A DNA stretch of 64,000 bases from Paracoccus salipaludis (GTDB taxonomy: Bacteria; Pseudomonadota; Alphaproteobacteria; Rhodobacterales; Rhodobacteraceae): positions 62,001 through 126,000 of the forward strand of contig NZ_NSJZ01000003.1 of the NCBI RefSeq assembly GCF_002287065.1. Reading direction: 5' to 3'. Numbering within the stretch: the stretch's first letter is position 1; every line of letters begins with the position of its first letter. Both the position numbers and the translations under genes were made by a program. Of this stretch, positions 37,430 to 46,601 are shown one piece after another. Below the pieces are notes generated by a model that ran no database searches, had not been told where the DNA came from, and saw nothing but the letters and a program-made list of their open reading frames with translations.

Positions 37430-38929
37430 ATGATGACGTCTCTGGACCTTTACACCCTCATGCCCGAGGTGGCGCTGTCGATCTTTGCGCTGGTCGCGCT
37501 GATGTTCGGCGCCTTCTTCGGCAAGGACCGGGTGGCCGGCCCCGTGCTGTGGCTGTCGGTGATCGCCCTGCTGGCTGCGGCCGTCGCCATCGGCTGGGGC
37601 GTGCGCGCGGATTCGCAGGCCTTCTTCGGCATGTTCATCGACGATGCCTTCGCCCGCTTCGCCAAGGTGACGATCCTGCTGTCCGCCGCCGCCGTCCTCG
37701 CCATGAGCGCGGCCTACCTGACCCGTCACGGACTGATGCGCTTCGAGCTGCCGGTGCTGGTGGTGCTGGCGGTGATCGGCATGATGGTCATGGTCTCGGC
37801 CGGCGACCTGCTGACGCTCTACATGGGGCTCGAGCTGCAATCGATGGCGCTTTACGTGGTCGCGGCCATGCGGCGCGAAAGCGCGCGCTCGTCCGAGGCG
37901 GGGCTGAAGTACTTCGTGCTCGGCTCGCTCAGCTCGGGGATGCTGCTTTACGGCGCCTCGCTGGTCTATGGCTATGCCGGGACGACCAACCTCGCGGCGG
38001 TGATGCAGGCGATCACGACCGACCGGCTGTCGGTCGGCCTGCTCTTCGGCCTCGTGTTCCTGCTGGTGGGTCTGGCCTTCAAGGTCTCGGCGGTGCCCTT
38101 CCACATGTGGACGCCCGACGTTTACGAGGGTTCACCCACCCCGGTGACGGCCTTCTTCGCCACCGCCCCCAAGGTGGCCGCCATGGCGATGATCGCCCGG
38201 CTGATGTGGGGCGCCTTCGGCGGCGTGCCGGGCGAGTGGACGCAGGTGATCGCGGTGATGGCGGTGCTGTCGATGTTCCTGGGCTCGATCGCCGGGATCG
38301 GGCAGCGCGACATCAAGCGCCTGATGGCCTATTCCTCGATCGCCCATGTCGGCTTCGCCCTGATCGGGCTTGCGGCGGGCACCGTCTTCGGCGTCCAGTC
38401 CACGCTGATCTACATGGCCGTCTATGCGGTCATGAACGTCGGCACCTTTGCCTTCATCCTGTCGATGGAACGCAACGGCCGTCCGGTCACCGCCATCGAC
38501 GACCTGAACCTGCTGGCGCGGGCCGAGCCGCTGAAGGCGCTGGCCATGACCGTGCTGCTGTTCAGCCTGACGGGCGTGCCGCCGATGCTGGGCTTCTTCG
38601 CCAAGTTCGGCGTCCTGAAGGCCGCCGTGGACGTGCAGATGGGCTGGCTGTCCGTGCTGGGCGTGATCGCCTCGGTGATCGGCGCCTATTATTACCTGCG
38701 GATCGTCTACTACATGTACTTCGGCACTCAGCGCGACACCCCGGTCGAAAGCCGGATGGGCGGCGCGCAGTGGCTTGCGCTGATGGGCTCGGCCGCCGCG
38801 ATGATCATCGGGGCCTTCACCCTGTTCGGCACCGAGGCCGCGGCCGAGCGCGCGGCGCTGTCGCTGGTCGGCGAGAACTCCGTCGTCATCCCGGACCCGG
38901 TCGCCGTCGCGACTGCACCCGTTGACTGA
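37430..38929 (+). CDS. nuoN: NADH-quinone oxidoreductase subunit N
   Basis: Third antiporter-like subunit, 499 residues. [20 protein letters not shown] with the conserved glutamate and [20 protein letters not shown] with the lysine. AAGGGG before tandem ATGs. Overlaps birA by eight bases, carrying transcription into non-complex-I genes. Confidence 0.97.
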   Translation: MMTSLDLYTLMPEVALSIFALVALMFGAFFGKDRVAGPVLWLSVIALLAAAVAIGWGVRADSQAFFGMFIDDAFARFAKVTILLSAAAVLAMSAAYLTRHGLMRFELPVLVVLAVIGMMVMVSAGDLLTLYMGLELQSMALYVVAAMRRESARSSEAGLKYFVLGSLSSGMLLYGASLVYGYAGTTNLAAVMQAITTDRLSVGLLFGLVFLLVGLAFKVSAVPFHMWTPDVYEGSPTPVTAFFATAPKVAAMAMIARLMWGAFGGVPGEWTQVIAVMAVLSMFLGSIAGIGQRDIKRLMAYSSIAHVGFALIGLAAGTVFGVQSTLIYMAVYAVMNVGTFAFILSMERNGRPVTAIDDLNLLARAEPLKALAMTVLLFSLTGVPPMLGFFAKFGVLKAAVDVQMGWLSVLGVIASVIGAYYYLRIVYYMYFGTQRDTPVESRMGGAQWLALMGSAAAMIIGAFTLFGTEAAAERAALSLVGENSVVIPDPVAVATAPVD

Positions 38930-39707
38930 GTCCAGCCTGCCGCCGTCGGCGTCCTGGCCGCAGGGCGTGGGCCGCCTGATCCTTGAGCAGACCGACAGCA
39001 CGAATGCCGAGGCGGTCCGCCTCGGCACGTCGCTGGCAGGGCCCGTCTGGATCATGACGCACCGGCAGGACGCCGGACGCGGTCGCCGTGGCCGGTCCTG
39101 GTCCATGCCCCCGGGCAACTTCGCCGCCACCCTGTCGCTGCGCCCGCAGGGCTCGCCTGCCGACGTGTCCCTTTACAGCTTTGTCGCGGCCCTTGCGCTG
39201 CACGAGGCGCTGTCGGCCGTCTGCGGTCCCGCCGCCCGGCTTGCGATCAAGTGGCCGAACGATGTCCTGCTGAACGGCGGCAAGGTCGCGGGCATCCTGC
39301 TGGAAAGCGCGGGGCAGGGGCGCGACGTGACCCTGCTGGCCGTGGGCATCGGCGTCAACCTTGCCGCGGCCCCCGATCCCGCCGCGCTGGAATCCGGCGC
39401 GGTGCCGCCCGTCTCGGTCCTGGGCGAAACCGGCCATGCCGTTGCGCCCGAGGAGTTCCTGGACCTGCTCGCCCCCGCCTTCGCGCGCTGGCAGCAGCAG
39501 CTTGCCACCTTCGGCTTCGGCCCGATCCGCACGGCCTGGACGGCCCGCGCCGCGCGGCTGGGCCAGACGATCACGGCGCGGACCGGGACCGCCAGCCGCA
39601 CCGGGCGGTTCGAGGGGATCGACGACACCGGCGCCCTTCTCCTGACCACCGCCGCCGGACGCGAGGTCATCCCCGCTGCCGAGGTCTTCTTCGACGAGGT
39701 CGCCTGA
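38922..39707 (+). CDS. birA: Biotin--[acetyl-CoA-carboxylase] ligase
   Basis: Attaches biotin to carboxylase carrier domains. 261 residues. GRGRRGRSW (52-60) is the biotinyl-AMP loop; [20 protein letters not shown] is also conserved. No N-terminal winged helix, so it is not a repressor. TTG start inside the end of nuoN; no better ATG is near. Confidence 0.93.
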   Translation: MTESSLPPSASWPQGVGRLILEQTDSTNAEAVRLGTSLAGPVWIMTHRQDAGRGRRGRSWSMPPGNFAATLSLRPQGSPADVSLYSFVAALALHEALSAVCGPAARLAIKWPNDVLLNGGKVAGILLESAGQGRDVTLLAVGIGVNLAAAPDPAALESGAVPPVSVLGETGHAVAPEEFLDLLAPAFARWQQQLATFGFGPIRTAWTARAARLGQTITARTGTASRTGRFEGIDDTGALLLTTAAGREVIPAAEVFFDEVA

Positions 39708-40486
39708 TGCTGCTCTGCATCGACACCGGCAACACCAACACGCTGTTCTCGATCTGGGACGGCGAGCGCTTCCTGTCCCACTGGCGCATCGCCACCGACC
39801 ATCGCCGCACCGCCGACGAATATTTCGTCTGGCTGCGCTCGCTGATGTCGCTGAGCAAGCTCGACGTCGCGGTGGACGGCTGCATCATCAGCTCGACCGT
39901 GCCGCGCGTGGTGTTCAACCTGCGCGTCCTCTGCAACCGCTATTTCGACACCCGGCCGCTGGTCGTGGGCAAACCCGACTGCCTGCTGCCCGCCCCCCCG
40001 CGGGTCGATGCCGGCACCGTGGTCGGGCCCGACCGCATCGTGAACACCTGGGCGGCCTTCGACCGCTACGGCCCGGACCTCGTGGTGGTCGATTTCGGCA
40101 CCGCCACGACCTTCGACGTGGTCGGCGATGACGGCGCCTATGTCGGCGGCGTGATCTCGCCCGGCGTGAACCTGTCGCTGGAAGCCCTGCACATGGGCGC
40201 GGCCTCGCTGCCGCATGTCGACATTTCCCGGCCCGCGCAGGTCATCGGCACGAACACCGTCGAATGCATCCAGTCCGGCGTCTTCTGGGGCTACGCGGGT
40301 CTCGTGCGCGAGATCTGCGCGCGCATCGCCGCCGAACGCGGCCGTCCGATGAAGGTGATTGCAACCGGAGGGCTGGCCGCGCTGTTCGACCAGATCGAGG
40401 ATCTGTTCGACCGCTGGGACGACGATCTGACAATGCACGGGCTGCGGCTCATCCACGATTACAACAAGGAGATGGGCAATGTCTGA
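39707..40486 (+). CDS. coaX: Type III pantothenate kinase
   Basis: First step of coenzyme A synthesis, phosphorylating pantothenate. 259 residues. DTGNTNTLF near the start is the phosphate loop of the ASKHA fold; DFGTATTFDVV and GGVISPGVNLS follow. TGATG junction with birA; overlaps rnj by eight bases. Confidence 0.96.
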   Translation: MLLCIDTGNTNTLFSIWDGERFLSHWRIATDHRRTADEYFVWLRSLMSLSKLDVAVDGCIISSTVPRVVFNLRVLCNRYFDTRPLVVGKPDCLLPAPPRVDAGTVVGPDRIVNTWAAFDRYGPDLVVVDFGTATTFDVVGDDGAYVGGVISPGVNLSLEALHMGAASLPHVDISRPAQVIGTNTVECIQSGVFWGYAGLVREICARIAAERGRPMKVIATGGLAALFDQIEDLFDRWDDDLTMHGLRLIHDYNKEMGNV

Positions 40487-42152
40487 ACGCCTGATCTATC
40501 TGCCGCTGGGCGGCGCGGGCGAAATCGGCATGAACGCCTATGTTTACGGCTATGGCCAGCCGGGTCGGGAACGCCTGATCCTTGTCGACCTGGGCGTGAC
40601 CTTCGGCGACATGGACAGCGCGCCGGGCATCGACCTCATCATGCCCGATGTCCGCTGGCTGGAGGACAACCGAGACAGGCTGGAGGCCATCTTCATCACC
40701 CACGGGCACGAGGATCACGTCAGCGCCCTGGGCCTGTTGTGGAACCGCCTGCGCGCGCCGGTCTATACCCGCCGCTTCACGGGTGCGCTCGCGCGCATGA
40801 AGATGGAGGAAGCGGGCCAGCCCGTCGACAAGCTGCGCATCGTGAGCGCCCGCCCCGAGGTGGTCGAGGCCGGACCCTTCCGCGTCCAGTTCGTGCCCGT
40901 GAGCCACTCGATCCCCGAAAGCGCGGCGCTGATCATCGACACGCCCGCGGGCCGTATCGTCCATTCCGGCGACTTCAAGCTGGACGGCACCCCCGTCGTG
41001 GGCGAGGCCTTCGATCCGATCCTGTGGCACGAGATCGCGGGCGAAACACCGATCACGGCGCTGATGTGCGATTCGACCAACGTCTTCAGTACCCATCCCG
41101 GCCGGTCCGAGGCCGTGCTGGCGAACCCGCTGCTGGACTGGGTCGTGACGCAGAAGCAGATGGTGGTGGCGACGACCTTCGCCTCCAACATCGCGCGGCT
41201 CAAGACCCTGGCGGATGCCGGGACGGCGGCCGGGCGGCAGGTCTGCCTGCTGGGCCGGGCCATGCGCAAGATGGTGACGGCCGCCGTGGAAACCGGCATC
41301 CTGCGCGACTTCCCCCGCGTGATCGGACCCGAGGAAGCCGCCGACCTGCCGCGCGACAAGGTGTTGCTGATCGTCACCGGCAGCCAGGGCGAACGCCGCG
41401 CGGCGTCCATGCAGCTTTCGATGGGCCGCTATCTGGGCATCCAGCTGAAGGAAGGCGACAGCTTCCTTTTCTCCAGCCGCACGATCCCGGGGAACGAGCG
41501 CCCGGTCGGACGCATCATGAACAACCTCAGCCGCCTGGGCGTGAACGTGTTCGATGCCGACGCGGGCCTTTATCACGTCTCGGGCCACGCCAACCGCCCC
41601 GACCTGGAAGCGGTCCATGACCTGCTCAAGCCCCGTATCGTGATCCCCATGCATGGCGAGCACATGCACCTGCGCGAACACGCCAAGCTGGCCAAGGCCA
41701 AGGGCATGATCTCCGAGATCGTGACGAACGGCACCATGATCGACCTGGCCGGCGACCGTCCCCGCGTGGTGGACGAGGTTGAGACCGGCCGCATCTACCT
41801 GGATGGCAACGTGCTGATCGGGGCGATGGACGGCGTGGTGCGCGACCGCATCCGCATGGCGCTGAACGGCCACGCGACCGTGTCCGTCATCGTGGACGAG
41901 AACGACGAGGTCCTGCCGGACGCCTGGGTGGAAACCATGGGCCTGGCCGCGCATGGCCGCGCCGGCGTGCCGCTTTCGCGCCACATCGAAAGCGAACTTG
42001 CCGACTACCTCGACCGCGTGGACGACGCCACGGTGATGGACGACAAGAAGCTGGACGAAGGCATCCGCCGCATCGTCCGCCAAGTCTCGATGGAGGAGAT
42101 CGGCAAGAAGCCCGAGGTCAAGGTCATCATCAGCCGCCTAGCCGCCGATTGA
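40479..42152 (+). CDS. rnj: Ribonuclease J
   Basis: Metallo-beta-lactamase/beta-CASP nuclease for RNA processing and 5'-3' decay. 557 residues. THGHEDH (74-80) binds zinc. A beta-CASP domain lies near 205-350 and MHGEHMHLREHA carries later metal ligands. The nuoN-birA-coaX-rnj order is common in Rhodobacterales. A strong terminator follows the stop at once. Confidence 0.96.
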   Translation: MSERLIYLPLGGAGEIGMNAYVYGYGQPGRERLILVDLGVTFGDMDSAPGIDLIMPDVRWLEDNRDRLEAIFITHGHEDHVSALGLLWNRLRAPVYTRRFTGALARMKMEEAGQPVDKLRIVSARPEVVEAGPFRVQFVPVSHSIPESAALIIDTPAGRIVHSGDFKLDGTPVVGEAFDPILWHEIAGETPITALMCDSTNVFSTHPGRSEAVLANPLLDWVVTQKQMVVATTFASNIARLKTLADAGTAAGRQVCLLGRAMRKMVTAAVETGILRDFPRVIGPEEAADLPRDKVLLIVTGSQGERRAASMQLSMGRYLGIQLKEGDSFLFSSRTIPGNERPVGRIMNNLSRLGVNVFDADAGLYHVSGHANRPDLEAVHDLLKPRIVIPMHGEHMHLREHAKLAKAKGMISEIVTNGTMIDLAGDRPRVVDEVETGRIYLDGNVLIGAMDGVVRDRIRMALNGHATVSVIVDENDEVLPDAWVETMGLAAHGRAGVPLSRHIESELADYLDRVDDATVMDDKKLDEGIRRIVRQVSMEEIGKKPEVKVIISRLAAD

Positions 42153-42155
42153 CAG

Positions 42156-42190
42156 CAGGGCGCCGCATCCCGGCGCCCTGTCTTCTTCTT
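42156..42190 (+). terminator. Intrinsic terminator of the nuo-rnj operon
   Basis: Perfect 10-bp stem CAGGGCGCCG / CGGCGCCCTG with loop CATCC, followed by TCTTCTTCTT. Starts four bases after the rnj stop. Overlaps repeat copy B. Confidence 0.8.
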
Positions 42191-42239
42191 CGGGAAAATA
42201 TCCCGGGGGCGCGCGCAGCGCGGCGGGGGCAGCGCCCCC
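42181..42239 (+). repeat. Intergenic repeat, copy B
   Basis: TCTTCTTCTTCGGGAAAATA then TCCCGGGGG, ending in GGGGGCAGCGCCCCC, a hairpin. Matches copy A in order and spacing of elements. Confidence 0.5.
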
Positions 42240-42289
42240 GTCCGGCCTTGCCGCTTGACCTTCCGACGCCGCCTTGGCATCGCCCTCGC

Positions 42290-42985
42290 ATGACCGAGTT
42301 CGATCCCGCACCCACGCACCGCAACTTCTACGGCCGGCGCCACGGCAAGACCCTGCGCCAAAGCCAGAAGGGCTACCTGTCCGAGGACCTGGGCAGCCTG
42401 CGCCCGCGTGGCATCACGGTCGAGGAGAACCCGGACCGCTCCCCGATCGACCCCGCCGCGATCTTCGGCGACGCCCGTCTCGTCTGGCTCGAGGTCGGCT
42501 TCGGCGGCGGCGAGCACATGGTCGCCATGGCGGCCCGTTACCCCGGGATCGGCATCATCGGCTGCGAGCCCTTCATCAACGGCGTCGCCATGCTGCTGGG
42601 CAAGATCCGGGCGGCGGGCGTGTCCAACCTCAGCGTCCATCCGGGCGACGCGCGCGACCTCATGGACGTGCTGCCCGACGCCTCGATCAGCAAGGCCTTT
42701 CTCAACTATCCCGATCCCTGGCCCAAGGCGCGCCACCACCGCCGCCGCTTCGTCACCCCCGAGCATCTGATCCCGCTGCACCGCATCATGGCCCCCGGCG
42801 CCGAGTTCCGCGTCGCGACCGACATCCCCGACTACATGCGCCAGGCACTGGAGGAGGTCCCGAAGGCCGGCTTCACCCTTGTCCACGAGGGGCCGGAGCC
42901 GTGGGACGACTGGCACTCCACCCGCTACGAGCAGAAGGCCCTGCGCGAGGGCCGCGTGCCGCATTACGCCACCTTCCGACGCTGA
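42290..42985 (+). CDS. trmB: tRNA (guanine-N7)-methyltransferase
   Basis: Methylates G46 of tRNAs using SAM. 231 residues. EVGFGGGEH (68-76) is the SAM loop; YPDPWPKARHHRRR is the family motif. The start MTEFDPAP is the first ATG consistent with the usual N-terminus (RNFYGRRHGK). Confidence 0.95.
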   Translation: MTEFDPAPTHRNFYGRRHGKTLRQSQKGYLSEDLGSLRPRGITVEENPDRSPIDPAAIFGDARLVWLEVGFGGGEHMVAMAARYPGIGIIGCEPFINGVAMLLGKIRAAGVSNLSVHPGDARDLMDVLPDASISKAFLNYPDPWPKARHHRRRFVTPEHLIPLHRIMAPGAEFRVATDIPDYMRQALEEVPKAGFTLVHEGPEPWDDWHSTRYEQKALREGRVPHYATFRR

Positions 42986-42999
42986 CGCCGTCCGCGCCT

Positions 43000-43030
43000 C
43001 GGGCGGGGATATTTTCGCACAGAAGATGGC
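43000..43030 (-). repeat. Intergenic repeat, copy C (inverted)
   Basis: On the minus strand CCATCTTCTGTGCGAAAATA then TCCCCGCCC, the core of copies A and B (CTTC tract, GTGC/AAATATCC, then C/G run) without the final hairpin. In the trmB-aroA gap. Confidence 0.4.
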
Positions 43031-43079
43031 AGGGCCGCGCACCCCGCGCTAAGGTCCCGCCCGGTTGAAGGAGAGCCCC

Positions 43080-44411
43080 ATGTCGCACAGCGCCGAACCC
43101 CTGCCGATGTCCGCCCGACGCTCGGGCCCGCTGAAGGGCGAGGCGCAGGTGCCCGGCGACAAGTCCGTCAGCCACCGCGCGCTGATCCTGGGCGCGCTGG
43201 CCGTGGGCGAGACGCGCATCACGGGCCTGCTGGAAGGGCAGGACGTGCTGGACACGGCCAAGGCGATGCAGGCCTTCGGCGCGCAGGTGCAGCGCGTGAG
43301 CGAGGGCGAGTGGATCGTCCATGGTGTGGGCGTCGGCGGCTTTGCCGAGCCCGAGGGCGTGATCGACTGCGGCAACTCGGGCACGGGCGTCCGCCTGATC
43401 ATGGGCGCGATGGCGACGACGCCCGTCACCGCGACCTTCACCGGCGATCCGAGCCTGTCGCGCCGTCCCATGCGGCGCATCACAGACCCGCTGGAGCTGT
43501 TCGGCGCGCAGGTCACCGCGCGCGAGGGCGGGCTGCTGCCCGTGACGATCCGGGGCGCGGCGGACCCGGTGCCGGTGCTTTATCGCACCCCCGTGGCCAG
43601 CGCCCAGATCAAGTCGGCGGTGCTGCTGGCGGGCCTCAATGCGCCGGGCCAGACGGTGGTGATCGAGTCCGAGCCGACCCGCGACCATACCGAGCGGATG
43701 CTCGCGGGCTTCGGGGCGACCGTGACCACCGAGGTGACCGCCGAGGGCCGCGTCATCACCCTGACCGGCCGGCCCGAGCTGCGTCCCTGCGCGGTCGCCG
43801 TGCCGCGCGACCCAAGCTCGGCCGCCTTCCCGGTCGCCGCTGCCCTGATCGTGCCGGGGTCCGAGATCCGCGTGCCCGGCGTCAGCCGCAACCCGACCCG
43901 CAACGGGCTTTATGTCACGCTCGAGGAGATGGGCGCCGACCTGACTTGGGAAAACCAGCGCGAGGAGGGTGGCGAGCCGGTGGCCGACCTGATCGTGCGC
44001 CATGGCCCCCTGCGCGGCGTGACCGTTCCCGCCGAGCGCGCCGCCAGCATGATCGACGAGTTCCCGATCCTGTCCGTCGTCGCCGCCTTTGCGGAAGGGA
44101 CCACCGTGATGAACGGTGTGGCCGAGTTGCGCGTCAAGGAAAGCGACCGCATCGACGCGATGGCGCGGGGACTGGAAGCGAACGGCGCCCGCGTCGAGGA
44201 AACGCGCGACAGCCTGACGGTCCACGGCACGGGCGGGCTTGCAGGCGGGGCGGCCTGCGCCACGCATCTCGATCACCGCATCGCCATGTCCTTCCTGGTC
44301 GCGGGCCTTGCCTCGGACCAGCCGATCAGCGTGGATGACGCGGGACCGATCGCGACGAGCTTCCCGGACTTCGTGCCGCTGATGACGCGGCTGGGCGCAC
44401 GGATCGGCTGA
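43080..44411 (+). CDS. aroA: 3-phosphoshikimate 1-carboxyvinyltransferase (class II-type EPSP synthase)
   Basis: Sixth step of the shikimate pathway. 443 residues. All four class II signatures are present: GDKS (26-29), SAQIK, RDHTE and NPTR. The glycine corresponding to CP4 Ala100, in GNSGTGVR (Gly101), is not replaced by alanine. GAAGGAGAG upstream decides the ATG at 43080. Confidence 0.97.
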   Translation: MSHSAEPLPMSARRSGPLKGEAQVPGDKSVSHRALILGALAVGETRITGLLEGQDVLDTAKAMQAFGAQVQRVSEGEWIVHGVGVGGFAEPEGVIDCGNSGTGVRLIMGAMATTPVTATFTGDPSLSRRPMRRITDPLELFGAQVTAREGGLLPVTIRGAADPVPVLYRTPVASAQIKSAVLLAGLNAPGQTVVIESEPTRDHTERMLAGFGATVTTEVTAEGRVITLTGRPELRPCAVAVPRDPSSAAFPVAAALIVPGSEIRVPGVSRNPTRNGLYVTLEEMGADLTWENQREEGGEPVADLIVRHGPLRGVTVPAERAASMIDEFPILSVVAAFAEGTTVMNGVAELRVKESDRIDAMARGLEANGARVEETRDSLTVHGTGGLAGGAACATHLDHRIAMSFLVAGLASDQPISVDDAGPIATSFPDFVPLMTRLGARIG

Positions 44412-44430
44412 AGTCCGAGCGCCTGCCGGT

Positions 44431-44485
44431 TTTCGGGCGCCATTCGCCCGAAAGCCGCGGGGCCGCCGCGGCAAGGGGCGGCCCC
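44431..44485. terminator. Tandem hairpins between aroA and prpE
   Basis: TTTCGGGCG / CGCCCGAAA (44431-44453) and GGGGCCGCC / GGCGGCCCC (44459-44485), both perfect 9-bp stems, between convergent genes. The first resembles a bidirectional terminator with short A and T ends. Confidence 0.55.
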
Positions 44486-44498
44486 TTCGCCTGTCAAC

Positions 44499-46394
44499 TC
44501 AGGCGGTCGCCGCCATGTGGCCGGCCTTGTGCAGCGCCTCGCGGATCTCGTCCAGGATCGCGGGGTCGTCGATGGTGGCGGGCATCTTGAACTCCTCGCC
44601 ATCCGCGATCTTGGCCATGGTCGCGCGCAGGATCTTACCGGATCGGGTCTTGGGCAGGCGGTCCACCACGACCGTGTTGCGGAAGGCGGCAACCGGGCCG
44701 ATGCGGTCGCGGACCATCTGCACGACCTCGCGGCCGATCTGCTCGGGACCGATCTCGACGCCTTTCTTCAGGCACAGGAACCCCAGCGGGGTCTGGCCCT
44801 TCAGCGGGTCCGCCACGCCGATCACGGCGCATTCCGCGACGGCGGGGTGCGAGGACAGCACCTCCTCCATCGCGCCGGTGGACAGGCGGTGCCCCGCGAC
44901 GTTGATGACGTCGTCGGTGCGGGCCATGATGTAAAGGTATCCGTCCTCGTCGATGTAGCCCGCGTCGCCGGTTTCATAATAGCCGGGGAAGTTCGTCAGG
45001 TAGGACTTGCGGAACCGCTCGTCCGCCTTCCACAGCGTCGGCAGCGTGCCGGGGGGCAGGGGCAGCTTGACCGCAACCGCGCCCAGCGTGCCGGGCGGCA
45101 CGGGATGGCCCGCCTCGTCCAGAACCTGCACGTCGTAGCCGGGCATCGGCACCGAGGGGCTGCCGTATTTGACCAGCAGGCTCTCGATCCCGAAGGGGTT
45201 CGCGGCGATGGCCCAGCCCGTTTCCGTCTGCCACCAGTGGTCGATGACAGGCACGTTGAGGTTCTGTTCCACCCATTGCACCGTGTCGGGGTCCGCCCGT
45301 TCGCCCGCAAGGAACACGGCCCGCAGCGACTTGAGGCTGTAGTCGCGGATATACAGGCAGGCCGGGTCCTCGCGCTTGACGGCGCGGATGGCCGTCGGCG
45401 CGGTGAAGAAGACCTTGACCTTGTGGTTCTGGATGATGCGGCCGAAGATGCCGGGGTCGGGGGTGCCCACGGGCTTGCCCTCGAAGACGATGGTCGTCGC
45501 GCCCGCCAGCAGGGGACCGTAGCAGATGTAGCTGTGGCCCACGACCCAGCCCACGTCGGACGCCGCCCAGAAGACATCCCCCGCGTTGATCCCGTAGATG
45601 TTCTTCATCGTCCAGTTCAACGCGACGATATGGCCCGCCGTGTGGCGGATGACGCCCTTGGGCTGGCCGGTCGTGCCCGAGGTATACAGGATGTAATGCG
45701 GGTGGTTGCCCTCGACCGGGACGCAGTCCGCCGGTTCCACGCCATACTGGAAGCTGTGCCAGGCGTAGTCGCGGCCCTCGATCAGCTCGGCCACCTCCTG
45801 CTCGCGCTGGAAGATCACGCAGAACTCGGGCTTGTGCGTCGCTTCCTCGATCGCGCGGTCCAGCAGCGGCTTGTAGTGGACCACGCGGCCCGGCTCCAGA
45901 CCGCAGGAGGCCGCGATGATCGCCTTGGGGGTGCAGTCGTCGATGCGGACCGCCAGTTCGTGCGCGGCGAAGCCGCCGAAGACGACCGAGTGGATTGCGC
46001 CCAGGCGCGAGCAGGCCAGCATCGCCTCCAGCGCCTCGGGCACCATCGGCATGTAGATGATGACGCGGTCGCCCTTGCCGACGCCCTTGTCGCGCAGGGC
46101 GCCGGCAAGGCGGGCCACCCGGTCGCGCAACTCGCGATAGGTGATGCCGCGATAGGAATGGGTGATAGGGCTGTCATGGATGATGGCCAACTGATCGCCC
46201 CGGCCCGCCTCGACATGGCGGTCCACGGCGTTCCAGCAGGCGTTGACCAGAGCGTCGGCGAACCACTCGCCTGCGGGGCCCTGGTCGAAATAGGCCCGGC
46301 TGGGAGGTTTGACCCAATCGATGTCCTGAGCGGCCTTCATCCAGAAGCCCTCGGGATCGTTCTTCCACGCGGCGTAGATGTCCTGGTAGCCCAT
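44499..46394 (-). CDS. prpE: Propionyl-CoA synthetase (acyl-CoA ligase)
   Basis: Activates propionate to propionyl-CoA through an acyl-AMP. 631 residues. YTSGTTGQPKG (237-247) binds ATP; Lys587 in TRSGKILR is the acetylation-regulated lysine of the family. The MGYQDIYAAWKNDPEGFW N-terminus and overall length fit PrpE better than acetyl-CoA synthetase. GAGGGGGAGAG precedes the ATG. Two TTTGCAAA motifs lie upstream, 122 and 173 bases before the start. Confidence 0.9.
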   Translation of the reverse strand: MGYQDIYAAWKNDPEGFWMKAAQDIDWVKPPSRAYFDQGPAGEWFADALVNACWNAVDRHVEAGRGDQLAIIHDSPITHSYRGITYRELRDRVARLAGALRDKGVGKGDRVIIYMPMVPEALEAMLACSRLGAIHSVVFGGFAAHELAVRIDDCTPKAIIAASCGLEPGRVVHYKPLLDRAIEEATHKPEFCVIFQREQEVAELIEGRDYAWHSFQYGVEPADCVPVEGNHPHYILYTSGTTGQPKGVIRHTAGHIVALNWTMKNIYGINAGDVFWAASDVGWVVGHSYICYGPLLAGATTIVFEGKPVGTPDPGIFGRIIQNHKVKVFFTAPTAIRAVKREDPACLYIRDYSLKSLRAVFLAGERADPDTVQWVEQNLNVPVIDHWWQTETGWAIAANPFGIESLLVKYGSPSVPMPGYDVQVLDEAGHPVPPGTLGAVAVKLPLPPGTLPTLWKADERFRKSYLTNFPGYYETGDAGYIDEDGYLYIMARTDDVINVAGHRLSTGAMEEVLSSHPAVAECAVIGVADPLKGQTPLGFLCLKKGVEIGPEQIGREVVQMVRDRIGPVAAFRNTVVVDRLPKTRSGKILRATMAKIADGEEFKMPATIDDPAILDEIREALHKAGHMAATA

Positions 46395-46515
46395 GCCCGT
46401 CTCTCCCCCTCGACGTTCTGCGTAACTCCTAGAAGCGAGGGCACGGGCAGATCAACAGGATTGGCCGGAAGGCCCCGCTCATGTGGCGGATTGCCTCAGC
46501 CAAGGAGCCTCGGGC

Positions 46516-46574
46516 TTTGCAAACCTCCGGCAGCTTTTGCGGCGGGCCGTGCAAGGCCCGCCGATCTTTGCAAA
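46516..46574 (-). promoter_or_regulatory. Pair of TTTGCAAA palindromes upstream of prpE
   Basis: Identical 8-bp palindromes at 46516-46523 and 46567-46574, 43 bases apart. This is the half-site I recall for the propionyl-CoA regulator PccR (ScfR family, related to RamB). The gene downstream, prpE, makes propionyl-CoA. No regulator gene is in the window. Confidence 0.45.
46541..46562. terminator. Hairpin after maeB
   Basis: Perfect 8-bp stem GGCGGGCC / GGCCCGCC, 40 bases after the maeB stop and between the two TTTGCAAA sites. No real T-run, so it may be a terminator or part of the prpE control region. Confidence 0.4.
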
Positions 46575-46601
46575 AACCCACCCGGCACGGGGCGAATCGC
46601 C

